The translations under genes and the position numbers were made by a program. The notes under the pieces were generated by a model, which was given only the letters and a program-made list of their open reading frames with translations, was not told the DNA's origin and did no database searches. Shown piece after piece: positions 50,716 through 58,874 of a DNA stretch of 64,000 nt. The stretch comes from CANMUM01 sp965263365 (GTDB lineage: Bacteria; Pseudomonadota; Alphaproteobacteria; Rhodobacterales; Rhodobacteraceae): positions 124,001 to 188,000 of the forward strand of contig OZ253672.1 in NCBI GenBank assembly GCA_965263365.1, in the 5' to 3' direction. Positions within the stretch are counted from its first letter, which is position 1, and each line of letters begins with the position of its first letter.

Positions 50716-51432
50716 ATGATCGAAACCCTGAAAGTCATGAGTGCGTTTGGTAAAGTGAAAATACTTTTTCCAATTTTTGTTCTTGTGCTTGCGTTGTCAG
50801 TTCTGACTGGTCAAGGCGGGTTTTGGATTCCGATTATCTGGGGATTTATGAGTCACGGAATAATTGAATATTATTTGCATAGATTTGCTTATCATCACGA
50901 ACCTTCAGAAGTGCAATCTGAATTTAATGCGCAGTACCGTACACATATTGGGCATCATGAATTTCCGCAAAACCCTGAGTTTCTGACGGGCGGAGGGCAT
51001 GGCGGTTTTGAGTTAAAAATTGGTTCAGCTTTGTCATTGATATATTTTATACTACTATTTCCATTTTTAGGGTTGGAGATAGCTTGTTGGACGGCAGTGA
51101 AAATTGTCTTCGTTGGCAATTTGTTTGGGCTTTTCTTCTATGAATATTGTCACACGCTCGCGCATTTGCGAATTAAAAAAGGTTGGTTTGGTACGATGGT
51201 CACTCAAAACCATCTTGCCCATCATTATCAAGATCACAACTCAAATTTTCACGTTAGCCCGACCGCTGCGTGGTTGGATTGGGCTTTTGCAACGCGGTTT
51301 GATAAAGAAAAGGCACGGGCACGTTTTGATAGAAATACGATCATGAGTTTGGGAATTGACCCGCGCGATGCGCGCCTTGTTCTTGCCCGCAAACACTTTA
51401 ACCTTCCCAAAAAACAATCGCGGGATCTCTAA
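50716..51432 (+). CDS. fatty acid hydroxylase/sterol desaturase family protein
   Basis: 238 residues with about four membrane helices. The histidine boxes of the family are all present: HGIIEYYLHRFAYHH, THIGHHEF, HTLAHLRI, and NHLAHHYQDHNSNFHVS. The di-iron site hydroxylates or desaturates a membrane lipid using O2. Substrate unknown; beta-carotene hydroxylase-like or lipid A/ornithine lipid hydroxylases are alternatives. Confidence 0.85.
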   Translation: MIETLKVMSAFGKVKILFPIFVLVLALSVLTGQGGFWIPIIWGFMSHGIIEYYLHRFAYHHEPSEVQSEFNAQYRTHIGHHEFPQNPEFLTGGGHGGFELKIGSALSLIYFILLFPFLGLEIACWTAVKIVFVGNLFGLFFYEYCHTLAHLRIKKGWFGTMVTQNHLAHHYQDHNSNFHVSPTAAWLDWAFATRFDKEKARARFDRNTIMSLGIDPRDARLVLARKHFNLPKKQSRDL

Positions 51433-51608
51433 AAACCTGCTTATATACAAAACTCGGCATTTTCAGCGCGTAAAAATTAGATTTCTATAACGCATTGTTT
51501 ATTTACGTGGAGAGTGAATATTGCGCGGAAAGCTGATTTTTAAAAAATGCGACTGAAACCAATCATCCAAACGTTTAGGTTGATGTTAAACTAAGATGGA
51601 GACAAAAA

Positions 51609-51968
51609 ATGAGCTTAAAAACAACTGGAATTCCAATTTGGGTTACGTTAGCCCTTGGTATCACCGTCCTTCTAGGGATTGGCGCAGGAACAGCTGCGTT
51701 ATTAGGTCAAGGCATGAGCCCTGAAATGAATATTTCTTGGGGTGGCCGAAATCTTGGGCTTGGTTTGGTCGCATTGGTTGCAATTTGGTCGAAGAGCCAT
51801 ATCGCATACTTAGCCGCATTTGCCGGCGGTATCGGACGTGAAATTGGCGATATCATGTCAAGTTTTGCAAGCGGAAGTCCACAATGGGGTCTTATTATAT
51901 TTGCGGTAATTTTGCTTGCCGTTTGGGTATATGGGATTTCGCTTACGATAAAAGCAAAAAGCACATAA
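51609..51968 (+). CDS. small membrane protein, unknown function
   Basis: 119 residues, about four membrane helices (IPIWVTLALGITVLLGIGAG, LGLGLVALVAIWSKSHIAYL, and QWGLIIFAVILLAVWVYGIS). A GGAG site lies before the ATG. I recognise no family. A terminator follows at 51993-52032, so it stands alone. Confidence 0.65.
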   Translation: MSLKTTGIPIWVTLALGITVLLGIGAGTAALLGQGMSPEMNISWGGRNLGLGLVALVAIWSKSHIAYLAAFAGGIGREIGDIMSSFASGSPQWGLIIFAVILLAVWVYGISLTIKAKST

Positions 51969-51992
51969 GCTATATTTTAGTTGAATTTTGAG

Positions 51993-52032
51993 AAAAGGGG
52001 ATGAGACGATGATGTCGTTGACGCCCCTTTTT
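51993..52032 (+). terminator. intrinsic terminator
   Basis: AAAAGGGG (51993-52000) pairs with CCCCTTTT (52024-52031), with an inner ACGA/TCGT pair between, followed by T-rich sequence (52028-52032 and on). It ends the small membrane protein transcript. Confidence 0.75.
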
Positions 52033-52524
52033 CTTTCATTTCGTTCGTGATTGGGCTTTCTGTCAGCGGTTTTATGGGTTTTATATTGGCGAAGTGATAA
52101 ATTAATTTTCAAAGATAACGATTTTGGTGGCGATCATTTTAGAGAGCTCGCGATCTGCTCACTATCTGCTCACTATCTGGTCACTATTTAGATTGACTCA
52201 AAGCAGAACATTTGAAATTAAATGCCGTGGTGGAGCGATATTATTGCAAATCTCATTTGTTCGATGATCTATTCGCTTGACAAAGAATGGTTTCAGCAAT
52301 AGAAGGCGCACAATCGTGTTTTCATACGCGACTCAAAGCCAAAATTAGGCATGCATGATCCGGGTAAATAGGCCCCGATCCTCTGAAAATTACGCTAGAT
52401 GAGCTGCAGTGCGCCCATCTGGCCTTATTGTTTTGTTAGGGTTTCTTTTAGAAATTCTGAAATTAAGCGGCGAAAGTTACTAAATTTTCGCTAAATGTTA
52501 AAGGACGAAGGGGTTATTGACCTT
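52033..52524. other. gap before rpsL with an 11-bp triple repeat
   Basis: No gene. Three head-to-tail 11-bp units ATCTGCTCACT, ATCTGCTCACT, ATCTGGTCACT lie at 52153-52185. The str operon starts downstream at 52525, so its promoter probably lies within this stretch; I cannot place the hexamers. Confidence 0.5.
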
Positions 52525-52896
52525 ATGCCAACGATACAACAATTGATCCGAAAGCCGCGCCAACCTAAGGTTAAGCGCTCAAAATCTATGCACTTGCAAA
52601 GCTGTCCGCAAAAGCGGGGCGTTTGCACACGTGTTTATACCACCACTCCAAAGAAGCCAAACTCTGCGATGCGTAAAGTTGCAAAGGTTCGTTTGACGAA
52701 TGGGTTTGAGGTAATTTCATACATTCCGGGTGAAGGTCATAACCTCCAAGAGCACTCGGTTGTGCTTATCCGCGGCGGTCGTGTGAAAGACCTTCCCGGT
52801 GTGCGTTATCATGTCCTTCGTGGTGTGCTTGATACGCAAGGGGTTAAAGATCGTAAACAACGCCGTTCGAAATACGGCGCCAAGCGTCCAAAATAA
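52525..52896 (+). CDS. rpsL: 30S ribosomal protein S12
   Basis: 123 residues from the ATG at 52525 (MPTIQQLIRKPRQPKVKRSK); the longer frame upstream is not coding. CPQKRGVCTRVYTTTPKKPN with the streptomycin-site Lys/Pro loop and PGEGHNLQEHSVVLIRGGRV are intact. First gene of the str operon rpsL-rpsG-fusA-tuf. S12 lines the decoding centre. Confidence 0.97.
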   Translation: MPTIQQLIRKPRQPKVKRSKSMHLQSCPQKRGVCTRVYTTTPKKPNSAMRKVAKVRLTNGFEVISYIPGEGHNLQEHSVVLIRGGRVKDLPGVRYHVLRGVLDTQGVKDRKQRRSKYGAKRPK

Positions 52897-52908
52897 GGAG
52901 GACATAGA

Positions 52909-53379
52909 ATGTCTAGACGTCATCGCGCAGAAAAACGCGAAGTTCTACCTGACGCTAAATATGGCGATAAGGTGCTTTCTAAGTTTATGAATAACTTGAT
53001 GCTTGATGGGAAAAAATCCATTGCTGAGGGTATCGTTTATGGTGCACTTGATCGTGTGGAGGGCAAGTCTGGTCGTCCTGCGCTGGAAGCATTTCATGAA
53101 GCGCTTGAGAATGTGAAGCCTTCACTCGAGGTGCGCTCGCGCCGTGTTGGGGGTGCAACTTATCAAGTTCCTGTTGAAGTTCGTACGGAGCGCCGTGAGG
53201 CACTTGCGATTCGTTGGTTGATCGCGGCTTCGCGCGGACGCAATGAAAATACGATGCAAGAACGATTGGCTGCGGAACTGCTGGACGCTTTGAATACGCG
53301 CGGGAACGCGATTAAGAAGCGCGACGACACGCACAAAATGGCGGAAGCAAATAAAGCATTTGCGCATTTCCGCTGGTAA
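52909..53379 (+). CDS. rpsG: 30S ribosomal protein S7
   Basis: 156 residues. SRRHRAEKREVLPDAKYGDK, LEVRSRRVGGATYQVPVEVR, and NAIKKRDDTHKMAEANKAFA follow S7 throughout. A near-ideal AAGGAGG lies before the ATG. S7 starts 30S head assembly. Confidence 0.97.
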   Translation: MSRRHRAEKREVLPDAKYGDKVLSKFMNNLMLDGKKSIAEGIVYGALDRVEGKSGRPALEAFHEALENVKPSLEVRSRRVGGATYQVPVEVRTERREALAIRWLIAASRGRNENTMQERLAAELLDALNTRGNAIKKRDDTHKMAEANKAFAHFRW

Positions 53380-53421
53380 ACTTATCTCAAATCTAACTTG
53401 ATTGAATAAATTGGAAAAAAA

Positions 53422-55542
53422 ATGGCACGTGATTATCCATTAGAGCTCTACCGTAACTTCGGCATCATGGCGCATATTGATGCGGGTAAAACGACATGTA
53501 CTGAGCGCATTCTCTACTATACTGGTAAGTCTCACAATATTGGTGAGGTTCATGACGGTGCGGCAACGATGGACTGGATGGAGCAAGAGCAAGAGCGCGG
53601 CATCACAATTACATCTGCGGCAACGACTACTTTCTGGGAGCGCACAGAAAATGGAACAGAGGCTTTGACCCCTAAACACCGTTTTAATATTATTGATACG
53701 CCGGGACACGTTGACTTCACAATCGAAGTTGAGCGTTCGCTTGCAGTTCTTGATGGTGCCGTATGTGTTTTGGATGCGAATGCAGGCGTTGAGCCACAAA
53801 CAGAGACTGTTTGGCGTCAGGCCGATCGCTACAAAGTTCCACGTATCGTTTTTGTCAATAAGATGGACAAAATTGGTGCTGATTTCTTCAATTGTGTCAA
53901 TATGATTGAGGAGCGTACGGGCGCTCGCGCTGTACCCGTTGCATTGCCGATTGGTGCGGAGAATGAGCTTGAAGGTCTTATTGATCTTATCACGATGAAA
54001 GAGTGGTTGTGGAAAGGCGAAGATCTTGGCGCTTCATGGGAGCAAGTTGATATTCGTGATAGCCTTGTTGATCAAGCGAATGAATGGCGCGGCAAGATGA
54101 TTGAGGCTGCTGTTGAGCAAGATGATGACGCGATGATGGAATATCTTGAAGGCAATGAGCCTAATGTCGAAACCCTTCGCAAGCTTATTCGTAAAGGGAC
54201 TTTGGATATCGCATTTGTACCAGTTCTTGCAGGTTCTGCTTTCAAAAATAAAGGCGTTCAGCCATTGTTGAATGCGGTAATTGACTTCCTTCCTAGCCCG
54301 CTTGATGTTGTTGATTACATGGGCTTTAAACCAGGCGATGAGACGGAAACACGTGATATTGCACGTCGCGCTGATGACAGCATGGCATTTTCTGGTCTCG
54401 CGTTCAAAATTATGAATGACCCCTACATGGGAACATTGACATTCACGCGTATCTATTCGGGTGTGTTGAATAAAGGTGATACACTTTTGAATTCAACAAA
54501 GAATAAGAAAGAGCGCATCGGTCGAATGGTAATGATGCATTCAAATAAACAAGAAGAAATCTCCGAAGCTTTTGCGGGTGACATTATTGCGATTGCAGGT
54601 CTTAAAGACACAACAACAGGTGATACGCTTTGTTCAGATAAGGAGCCAGTGGTTCTTGAAACGATGACGTTCCCAGATCCAGTGATTGAGATCGCAGTCG
54701 AGCCAAAAACCAAGGCAGACCAAGAAAAAATGTCTCAAGGTCTTCAGCGTTTGGCTGCAGAAGATCCATCTTTCCGTGTTTATGTTGACCAAGAATCAGG
54801 TCAGACGATCATGAAAGGCATGGGCGAGTTGCATCTTGATATTCTTGTGGATCGCCTTAAGCGTGAATTTAAGGTTGAGGCAAATATTGGTGCGCCTCAG
54901 GTGGCTTATCGTGAAACAATTTCTAAACAGCATGAAGTCGACTATACACATAAGAAACAATCGGGTGGTTCGGGTCAGTTCGCGCGCGTAAAGATGATTC
55001 TTGAGCCGCGCGAGCCAGGCGAAGGTTACGAATTCGAAAGCAAAATTGTGGGCGGTTCTATTCCAAAAGAATATATTCCTGGAGTTGAAAAGGGAATTGT
55101 AAGCGTTATGGATTCTGGTCCAATTGCTGGCTTCCCCGTTATTGATTTTAAGGTGACCTTGCTTGACGGTGCTTTCCATGACGTTGACTCAAGTGTTTTG
55201 GCATTTGAAATTGCTGCACGTGCGGCAATGCGTGAAGGAATTAAAGCCGCTGGTGCGAAACTTCTTGAACCAATTATGAAGGTTGAAGTGATTACGCCAG
55301 AAGAATACACGGGCGGCATTATTGGTGATTTGACATCGCGCCGTGGTCAAGTTTCTGGACAAGAACCACGCGGCAATAATATTGCGATTAATGCATTTGT
55401 TCCGCTTGAAAGTATGTTTGGTTACATTAACACTTTGCGTTCGATGTCATCAGGTCGCGCACAGTTTTCGATGCAGTTTGATCACTATGATCCTGTTCCA
55501 TCGAACATCGCAGAAGAAGTTCAAAAGAAATATAGTTCATAG
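53422..55542 (+). CDS. fusA: elongation factor G
   Basis: 706 residues. P-loop AHIDAGKTTCTERILYYTG, DTPGHVDFTIEVERSLAVLD, NKMDKIGADFFN; domain II KIMNDPYMGTLTFTRIYSGV; domain IV with QSGGSGQFARVKMILEPREP; and C-terminal RSMSSGRAQFSMQFDHYDPV. It drives translocation with GTP. Normal position in the str operon. Confidence 0.98.
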   Translation: MARDYPLELYRNFGIMAHIDAGKTTCTERILYYTGKSHNIGEVHDGAATMDWMEQEQERGITITSAATTTFWERTENGTEALTPKHRFNIIDTPGHVDFTIEVERSLAVLDGAVCVLDANAGVEPQTETVWRQADRYKVPRIVFVNKMDKIGADFFNCVNMIEERTGARAVPVALPIGAENELEGLIDLITMKEWLWKGEDLGASWEQVDIRDSLVDQANEWRGKMIEAAVEQDDDAMMEYLEGNEPNVETLRKLIRKGTLDIAFVPVLAGSAFKNKGVQPLLNAVIDFLPSPLDVVDYMGFKPGDETETRDIARRADDSMAFSGLAFKIMNDPYMGTLTFTRIYSGVLNKGDTLLNSTKNKKERIGRMVMMHSNKQEEISEAFAGDIIAIAGLKDTTTGDTLCSDKEPVVLETMTFPDPVIEIAVEPKTKADQEKMSQGLQRLAAEDPSFRVYVDQESGQTIMKGMGELHLDILVDRLKREFKVEANIGAPQVAYRETISKQHEVDYTHKKQSGGSGQFARVKMILEPREPGEGYEFESKIVGGSIPKEYIPGVEKGIVSVMDSGPIAGFPVIDFKVTLLDGAFHDVDSSVLAFEIAARAAMREGIKAAGAKLLEPIMKVEVITPEEYTGGIIGDLTSRRGQVSGQEPRGNNIAINAFVPLESMFGYINTLRSMSSGRAQFSMQFDHYDPVPSNIAEEVQKKYSS

Positions 55543-55574
55543 GGCGGTTACGCCTCTAATTTAGGAGAAAAGAA

Positions 55575-56750
55575 ATGGCAAAGGAAAAGTTTGAGCGTAC
55601 GAAGCCGCACGTAAACATTGGTACAGTTGGTCACGTTGACCACGGTAAGACGACGTTGACGGCAGCGATTACGAAATATTTTGGAGATTTCCAAGCTTAC
55701 GATCAGATTGATGGTGCGCCTGAGGAGAAGGCTCGTGGGATTACGATTTCGACGGCGCATGTTGAGTATGAGACTGAAGGTCGTCACTATGCGCATGTTG
55801 ATTGCCCTGGACACGCGGATTATGTGAAGAACATGATTACGGGTGCTGCACAAATGGATGGTGCGATTTTGGTTGTGAATGCTGCTGATGGCCCTATGCC
55901 ACAAACGCGTGAGCACATTCTTTTGGGCCGTCAGGTTGGTATTCCTTACTTTGTTGTTTACATGAACAAGGTTGACCAAGTTGATGATGAAGAGCTTTTG
56001 GAATTGGTTGAAATGGAGATCCGCGAGCTTCTTTCATCTTATGATTATCCTGGCGATGATATCCCTGTGATTAAGGGTTCAGCTTTGGCGGCTCTTGAGG
56101 GTCGTGACGAAGAGATTGGCGAGAAGTCGATCCGTGCGCTTTTGGAAGCTGTTGACACGTATATTCCGACGCCTGCGCGTCCGGTTGATCAGCCCTTCTT
56201 GATGCCGATTGAGGATGTGTTCTCGATTTCGGGTCGTGGTACGGTTGTGACGGGTCGTGTTGAGCGCGGTGTGATCAATGTTGGTGACGAGATTGAAATT
56301 GTTGGTATCCGTGATACGCAGAAGACGACTTGTACGGGCGTTGAGATGTTCCGTAAGCTTTTGGATCGTGGTGAAGCTGGTGATAACGTGGGTGCGCTTT
56401 TGCGTGGTGTTGATCGTGACGATGTTGAGCGTGGTCAGGTTCTTTGTAAGCCAGGTTCAGTTACGCCGCATACGAAGTTTGAGGCGGAAGCTTATATCTT
56501 GACGAAAGAAGAGGGGGGTCGTCATACGCCATTCTTTGCGAATTATCGTCCACAGTTTTATTTCCGTACAACAGATGTGACAGGCACGGTTGTGCTTCCT
56601 TCTGGTACGGAAATGGTGATGCCTGGTGACAACCTCAAATTTGATGTTGAGTTGATCTCACCAATCGCTATGGAAGAAAAACTCCGCTTCGCTATTCGTG
56701 AAGGCGGAAGAACAGTCGGCGCTGGCGTCGTATCAAAAATTAAAGAGTAA
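55575..56750 (+). CDS. tuf: elongation factor Tu
   Basis: 391 residues. GTVGHVDHGKTTLTAAITKY, DCPGHADYVKNMITGAAQMD, NKVDQVDDEELLELVEMEIR are the GTP-binding motifs; domain II and III continue without gap to RFAIREGGRTVGAGVVSKIK. An AGGAGA site precedes it by 8 bases. Domain order and length are normal. Whether a second tuf copy exists elsewhere cannot be told. Confidence 0.98.
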   Translation: MAKEKFERTKPHVNIGTVGHVDHGKTTLTAAITKYFGDFQAYDQIDGAPEEKARGITISTAHVEYETEGRHYAHVDCPGHADYVKNMITGAAQMDGAILVVNAADGPMPQTREHILLGRQVGIPYFVVYMNKVDQVDDEELLELVEMEIRELLSSYDYPGDDIPVIKGSALAALEGRDEEIGEKSIRALLEAVDTYIPTPARPVDQPFLMPIEDVFSISGRGTVVTGRVERGVINVGDEIEIVGIRDTQKTTCTGVEMFRKLLDRGEAGDNVGALLRGVDRDDVERGQVLCKPGSVTPHTKFEAEAYILTKEEGGRHTPFFANYRPQFYFRTTDVTGTVVLPSGTEMVMPGDNLKFDVELISPIAMEEKLRFAIREGGRTVGAGVVSKIKE

Positions 56751-56764
56751 AAACTAACCGTTAT

Positions 56765-56790
56765 GAAGGCGAGATTCGTGTCTCGTCTTC
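56765..56790 (+). other. 10-bp hairpin between tuf and rpsJ
   Basis: GAAGGCGAGA (56765-56774) pairs with TCTCGTCTTC (56781-56790), one G-U pair, loop TTCGTG. No T-run follows, so it is not an intrinsic terminator; it stands 17 bases before the rpsJ ATG and could be a processing site or a translational control element. Confidence 0.55.
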
Positions 56791-56807
56791 CAATAAAGGA
56801 AACTAAA

Positions 56808-57116
56808 ATGGCTGGCCAAAATATTCGTATTCGCTTAAAGGCATTTGATTACCGTGTGCTTGATGCAAGCACTCAGGAAATTGTGTCGACAGCGAAGCGC
56901 ACAGGCGCAACTGTTCGCGGTCCAATTCCATTGCCTAACCGCATTGAAAAATTCACCGTGAACCGTTCACCGCATGTGAATAAGAAAAGTCGTGAGCAAT
57001 TTGAGATTCGTACCCATAAACGTCTTCTCGATATTGTTGATCCTACTCCACAAACCGTAGACGCGCTCATGAAGCTTGATCTCGCTGCGGGTGTGGACGT
57101 TGAAATTAAACTCTAG
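56808..57116 (+). CDS. rpsJ: 30S ribosomal protein S10
   Basis: 102 residues from the ATG at 56808 with AAAGGA upstream; the longer frame starts inside the hairpin. MAGQNIRIRLKAFDYRVLDA, GPIPLPNRIEKFTVNRSPHV and HKRLLDIVDPTPQTVDALMK are typical S10. First gene of the S10 set; here it follows directly on tuf. Confidence 0.97.
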   Translation: MAGQNIRIRLKAFDYRVLDASTQEIVSTAKRTGATVRGPIPLPNRIEKFTVNRSPHVNKKSREQFEIRTHKRLLDIVDPTPQTVDALMKLDLAAGVDVEIKL

Positions 57117-57125
57117 GAGGGTCTC

Positions 57126-57854
57126 ATGCGTTCAGGAGTTATTGCAAAAAAAGTGGGTATGACCCGCTTATTTATGGAAGATGGTAAACAGGTTCCTGTT
57201 ACTGTTCTTCAAATGGAAAATGTACAAGTTGTTGCACAGCGCACGGTTGAAAAGGATGGTTATACGGCCGTTCAACTTGGCGCTGGTAATGCGAAGGCAA
57301 AGCGTGTGTCACAAGCTATGCGTGGCCACTTCGCAAAGTCAAGCGTTGCGCCAAAGCGTAAGGTTGCTGAGTTCCGTGTAGATCAAGATAACTTGATTGA
57401 AGTTGGTGCTGAGCTTTCTGCAGAGCACTTCTTGGCTGGACAATATGTTGATGTCGCGGGAACCTCTATTGGTAAAGGTTTCGCAGGTGCGATGAAGCGT
57501 CATAACTTTGGCGGTTTGCGGGCTTCACATGGTGTATCAATTTCGCATCGCTCACATGGTTCGACAGGACAATGTCAGGATCCGGGCCGTGTTTTCAAAG
57601 GAAAGAAAATGGCGGGTCACATGGGCGCTGCGAGTGTGACAACTCAGAACCTCGAAGTTGTTCGCCTGGATTCAGATCGTGGTCTAATCATGGTGAAAGG
57701 CGCGGTTCCAGGTTCTAAAGGTGGTTGGGTAACTATTCGTGATGCAGTTAAAAAGTCTGCTCCTGAAGGTCTTCCGACGCCAGCAGGATTGAAATCCGAC
57801 GCCAAGACTGAAGCTCCCGCTGAAGCGCCGTCGACTGAAGAAGGAGAAGCGTAA
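57126..57854 (+). CDS. rplC: 50S ribosomal protein L3 with acidic tail
   Basis: 242 residues. The core (MRSGVIAKKVGMTRLFMEDG, then GASVTTQNLEVVRLDSDRG in the form HMGAASVTTQNLE) is regular; the glutamine-containing loop THGVS region is SHGVSISHRSHGSTGQCQDP. About 30 extra C-terminal residues (SDAKTEAPAEAPSTEEGEA) are Ala/Glu/Pro-rich. It nucleates the 50S. Its stop shares a base with the rplD start. Confidence 0.96.
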   Translation: MRSGVIAKKVGMTRLFMEDGKQVPVTVLQMENVQVVAQRTVEKDGYTAVQLGAGNAKAKRVSQAMRGHFAKSSVAPKRKVAEFRVDQDNLIEVGAELSAEHFLAGQYVDVAGTSIGKGFAGAMKRHNFGGLRASHGVSISHRSHGSTGQCQDPGRVFKGKKMAGHMGAASVTTQNLEVVRLDSDRGLIMVKGAVPGSKGGWVTIRDAVKKSAPEGLPTPAGLKSDAKTEAPAEAPSTEEGEA

Positions 57855-58474
57855 TGAAAGCTGAAGTTTTAAAACTTGACGCTAAAAAAGCGGGTTCGGT
57901 TGAGCTTGACGAAAGCGTTTTTGGTTTAGAGCCACGTCGTGACATTTTGTTTCGTGTTGTTCGTTATCAATTAGCTAAAAGACGTGCGGGAACTCACAAG
58001 GTAAAAACCCGCCGTGAAACAAGCTATTCAACGAAAAAAGTTGTGCGTCAAAAAGGCTCTGGCGGCGCACGTCATGGTAGCCGTAATGCTCCGATTTTCC
58101 GTCATGGTGGTGTTTATAAAGGACCTGTTCCACGTTCACATGCCCATGATTTACCAAAGAAAATTCGTGCGCTTGGTCTAAAGCATGCATTGTCTGCGAA
58201 AGCCGCTGCTGGTAAGCTTGTTGTTCTTGAGAGCGCAGATCTTAAGGACGGGAAGACCAAGGCACTGTCGGAAGCATTGAATAAACTCGGATTGAAAAAG
58301 GCTTTGTTCATTGATGGTGAAGTTGTAAATGATAATTTTGCTCGTGCAGCAGGTAACCTCGATAATGTAGATGTATTGCCTAGCCAAGGTGCAAACGTTT
58401 ATGATATTTTGCGCCGTGATACCTTAGTCTTGACTAAGTCAGCCGTAGAAAAATTGGAGGCTCGTTTGAAATGA
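57854..58474 (+). CDS. rplD: 50S ribosomal protein L4
   Basis: 206 residues: MKAEVLKLDAKKAGSVELDE, QKGSGGARHGSRNAPIFRHG, and DILRRDTLVLTKSAVEKLEA. Overlaps rplC by one base and rplW by four. In many bacteria L4 feeds back on its own operon leader; no classical leader is evident before rpsJ except the tuf-rpsJ hairpin. Confidence 0.97.
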   Translation: MKAEVLKLDAKKAGSVELDESVFGLEPRRDILFRVVRYQLAKRRAGTHKVKTRRETSYSTKKVVRQKGSGGARHGSRNAPIFRHGGVYKGPVPRSHAHDLPKKIRALGLKHALSAKAAAGKLVVLESADLKDGKTKALSEALNKLGLKKALFIDGEVVNDNFARAAGNLDNVDVLPSQGANVYDILRRDTLVLTKSAVEKLEARLK

Positions 58475-58767
58475 GTGTAAAAGCAGAACTATATGATGTC
58501 ATTCGTCGTCCAATTATCACTGAGAAAGCGACTATTGCATCCGAAAATAGCGTTGTTGTTTTTGAAGTGGCGAGTGACGCAAATAAGCCGCAAATCAAAG
58601 AGGCCGTAGAGAATCTATTCAACGTTAAAGTTGAAGCCGTGAATACGTCTGTGCTTAAAGGTAAAGTTAAGCGTTTCCGTGGGCAATTGGGAAAACGTAA
58701 TGATGTAAAGAAGGCTTATGTGCGTTTAGCTGAAGGTCAAGTGATCGATGTTACCACTGGCTTATAG
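58471..58767 (+). CDS. rplW: 50S ribosomal protein L23
   Basis: 98 residues: VIRRPIITEKATIASENSVV, NVKVEAVNTSVLKGKVKRFR, then KKAYVRLAEGQVIDVTTGL. It docks chaperones and SRP at the exit tunnel. The expected next gene rplB is missing: a strong terminator begins 23 bases after the stop and the next gene is convergent sdaA. Confidence 0.97.
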   Translation: MSVKAELYDVIRRPIITEKATIASENSVVVFEVASDANKPQIKEAVENLFNVKVEAVNTSVLKGKVKRFRGQLGKRNDVKKAYVRLAEGQVIDVTTGL

Positions 58768-58789
58768 GCCTCGTTAGTATTAAAATAGA

Positions 58790-58818
58790 ACCCGGCTTTT
58801 TAAAAGCCGGGTTTTTTT
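58790..58818 (+). terminator. strong intrinsic terminator after rplW
   Basis: ACCCGGCTTTT (58790-58800) and AAAAGCCGGGT (58802-58812) pair nearly completely; seven T follow (58812-58818). It cuts the S10 operon after its fourth gene. Confidence 0.95.
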
Positions 58819-58874
58819 GGTAAATATGAAAAGTACGTTAACTAAATAAAAACCGTAATTGCGCAGAGTTAAAA

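Noticed and set aside
52153..52185. CRISPR-like repeat
   Set aside because: Only three 11-bp units with no spacers and no cas genes; no CRISPR array seen anywhere in the window.
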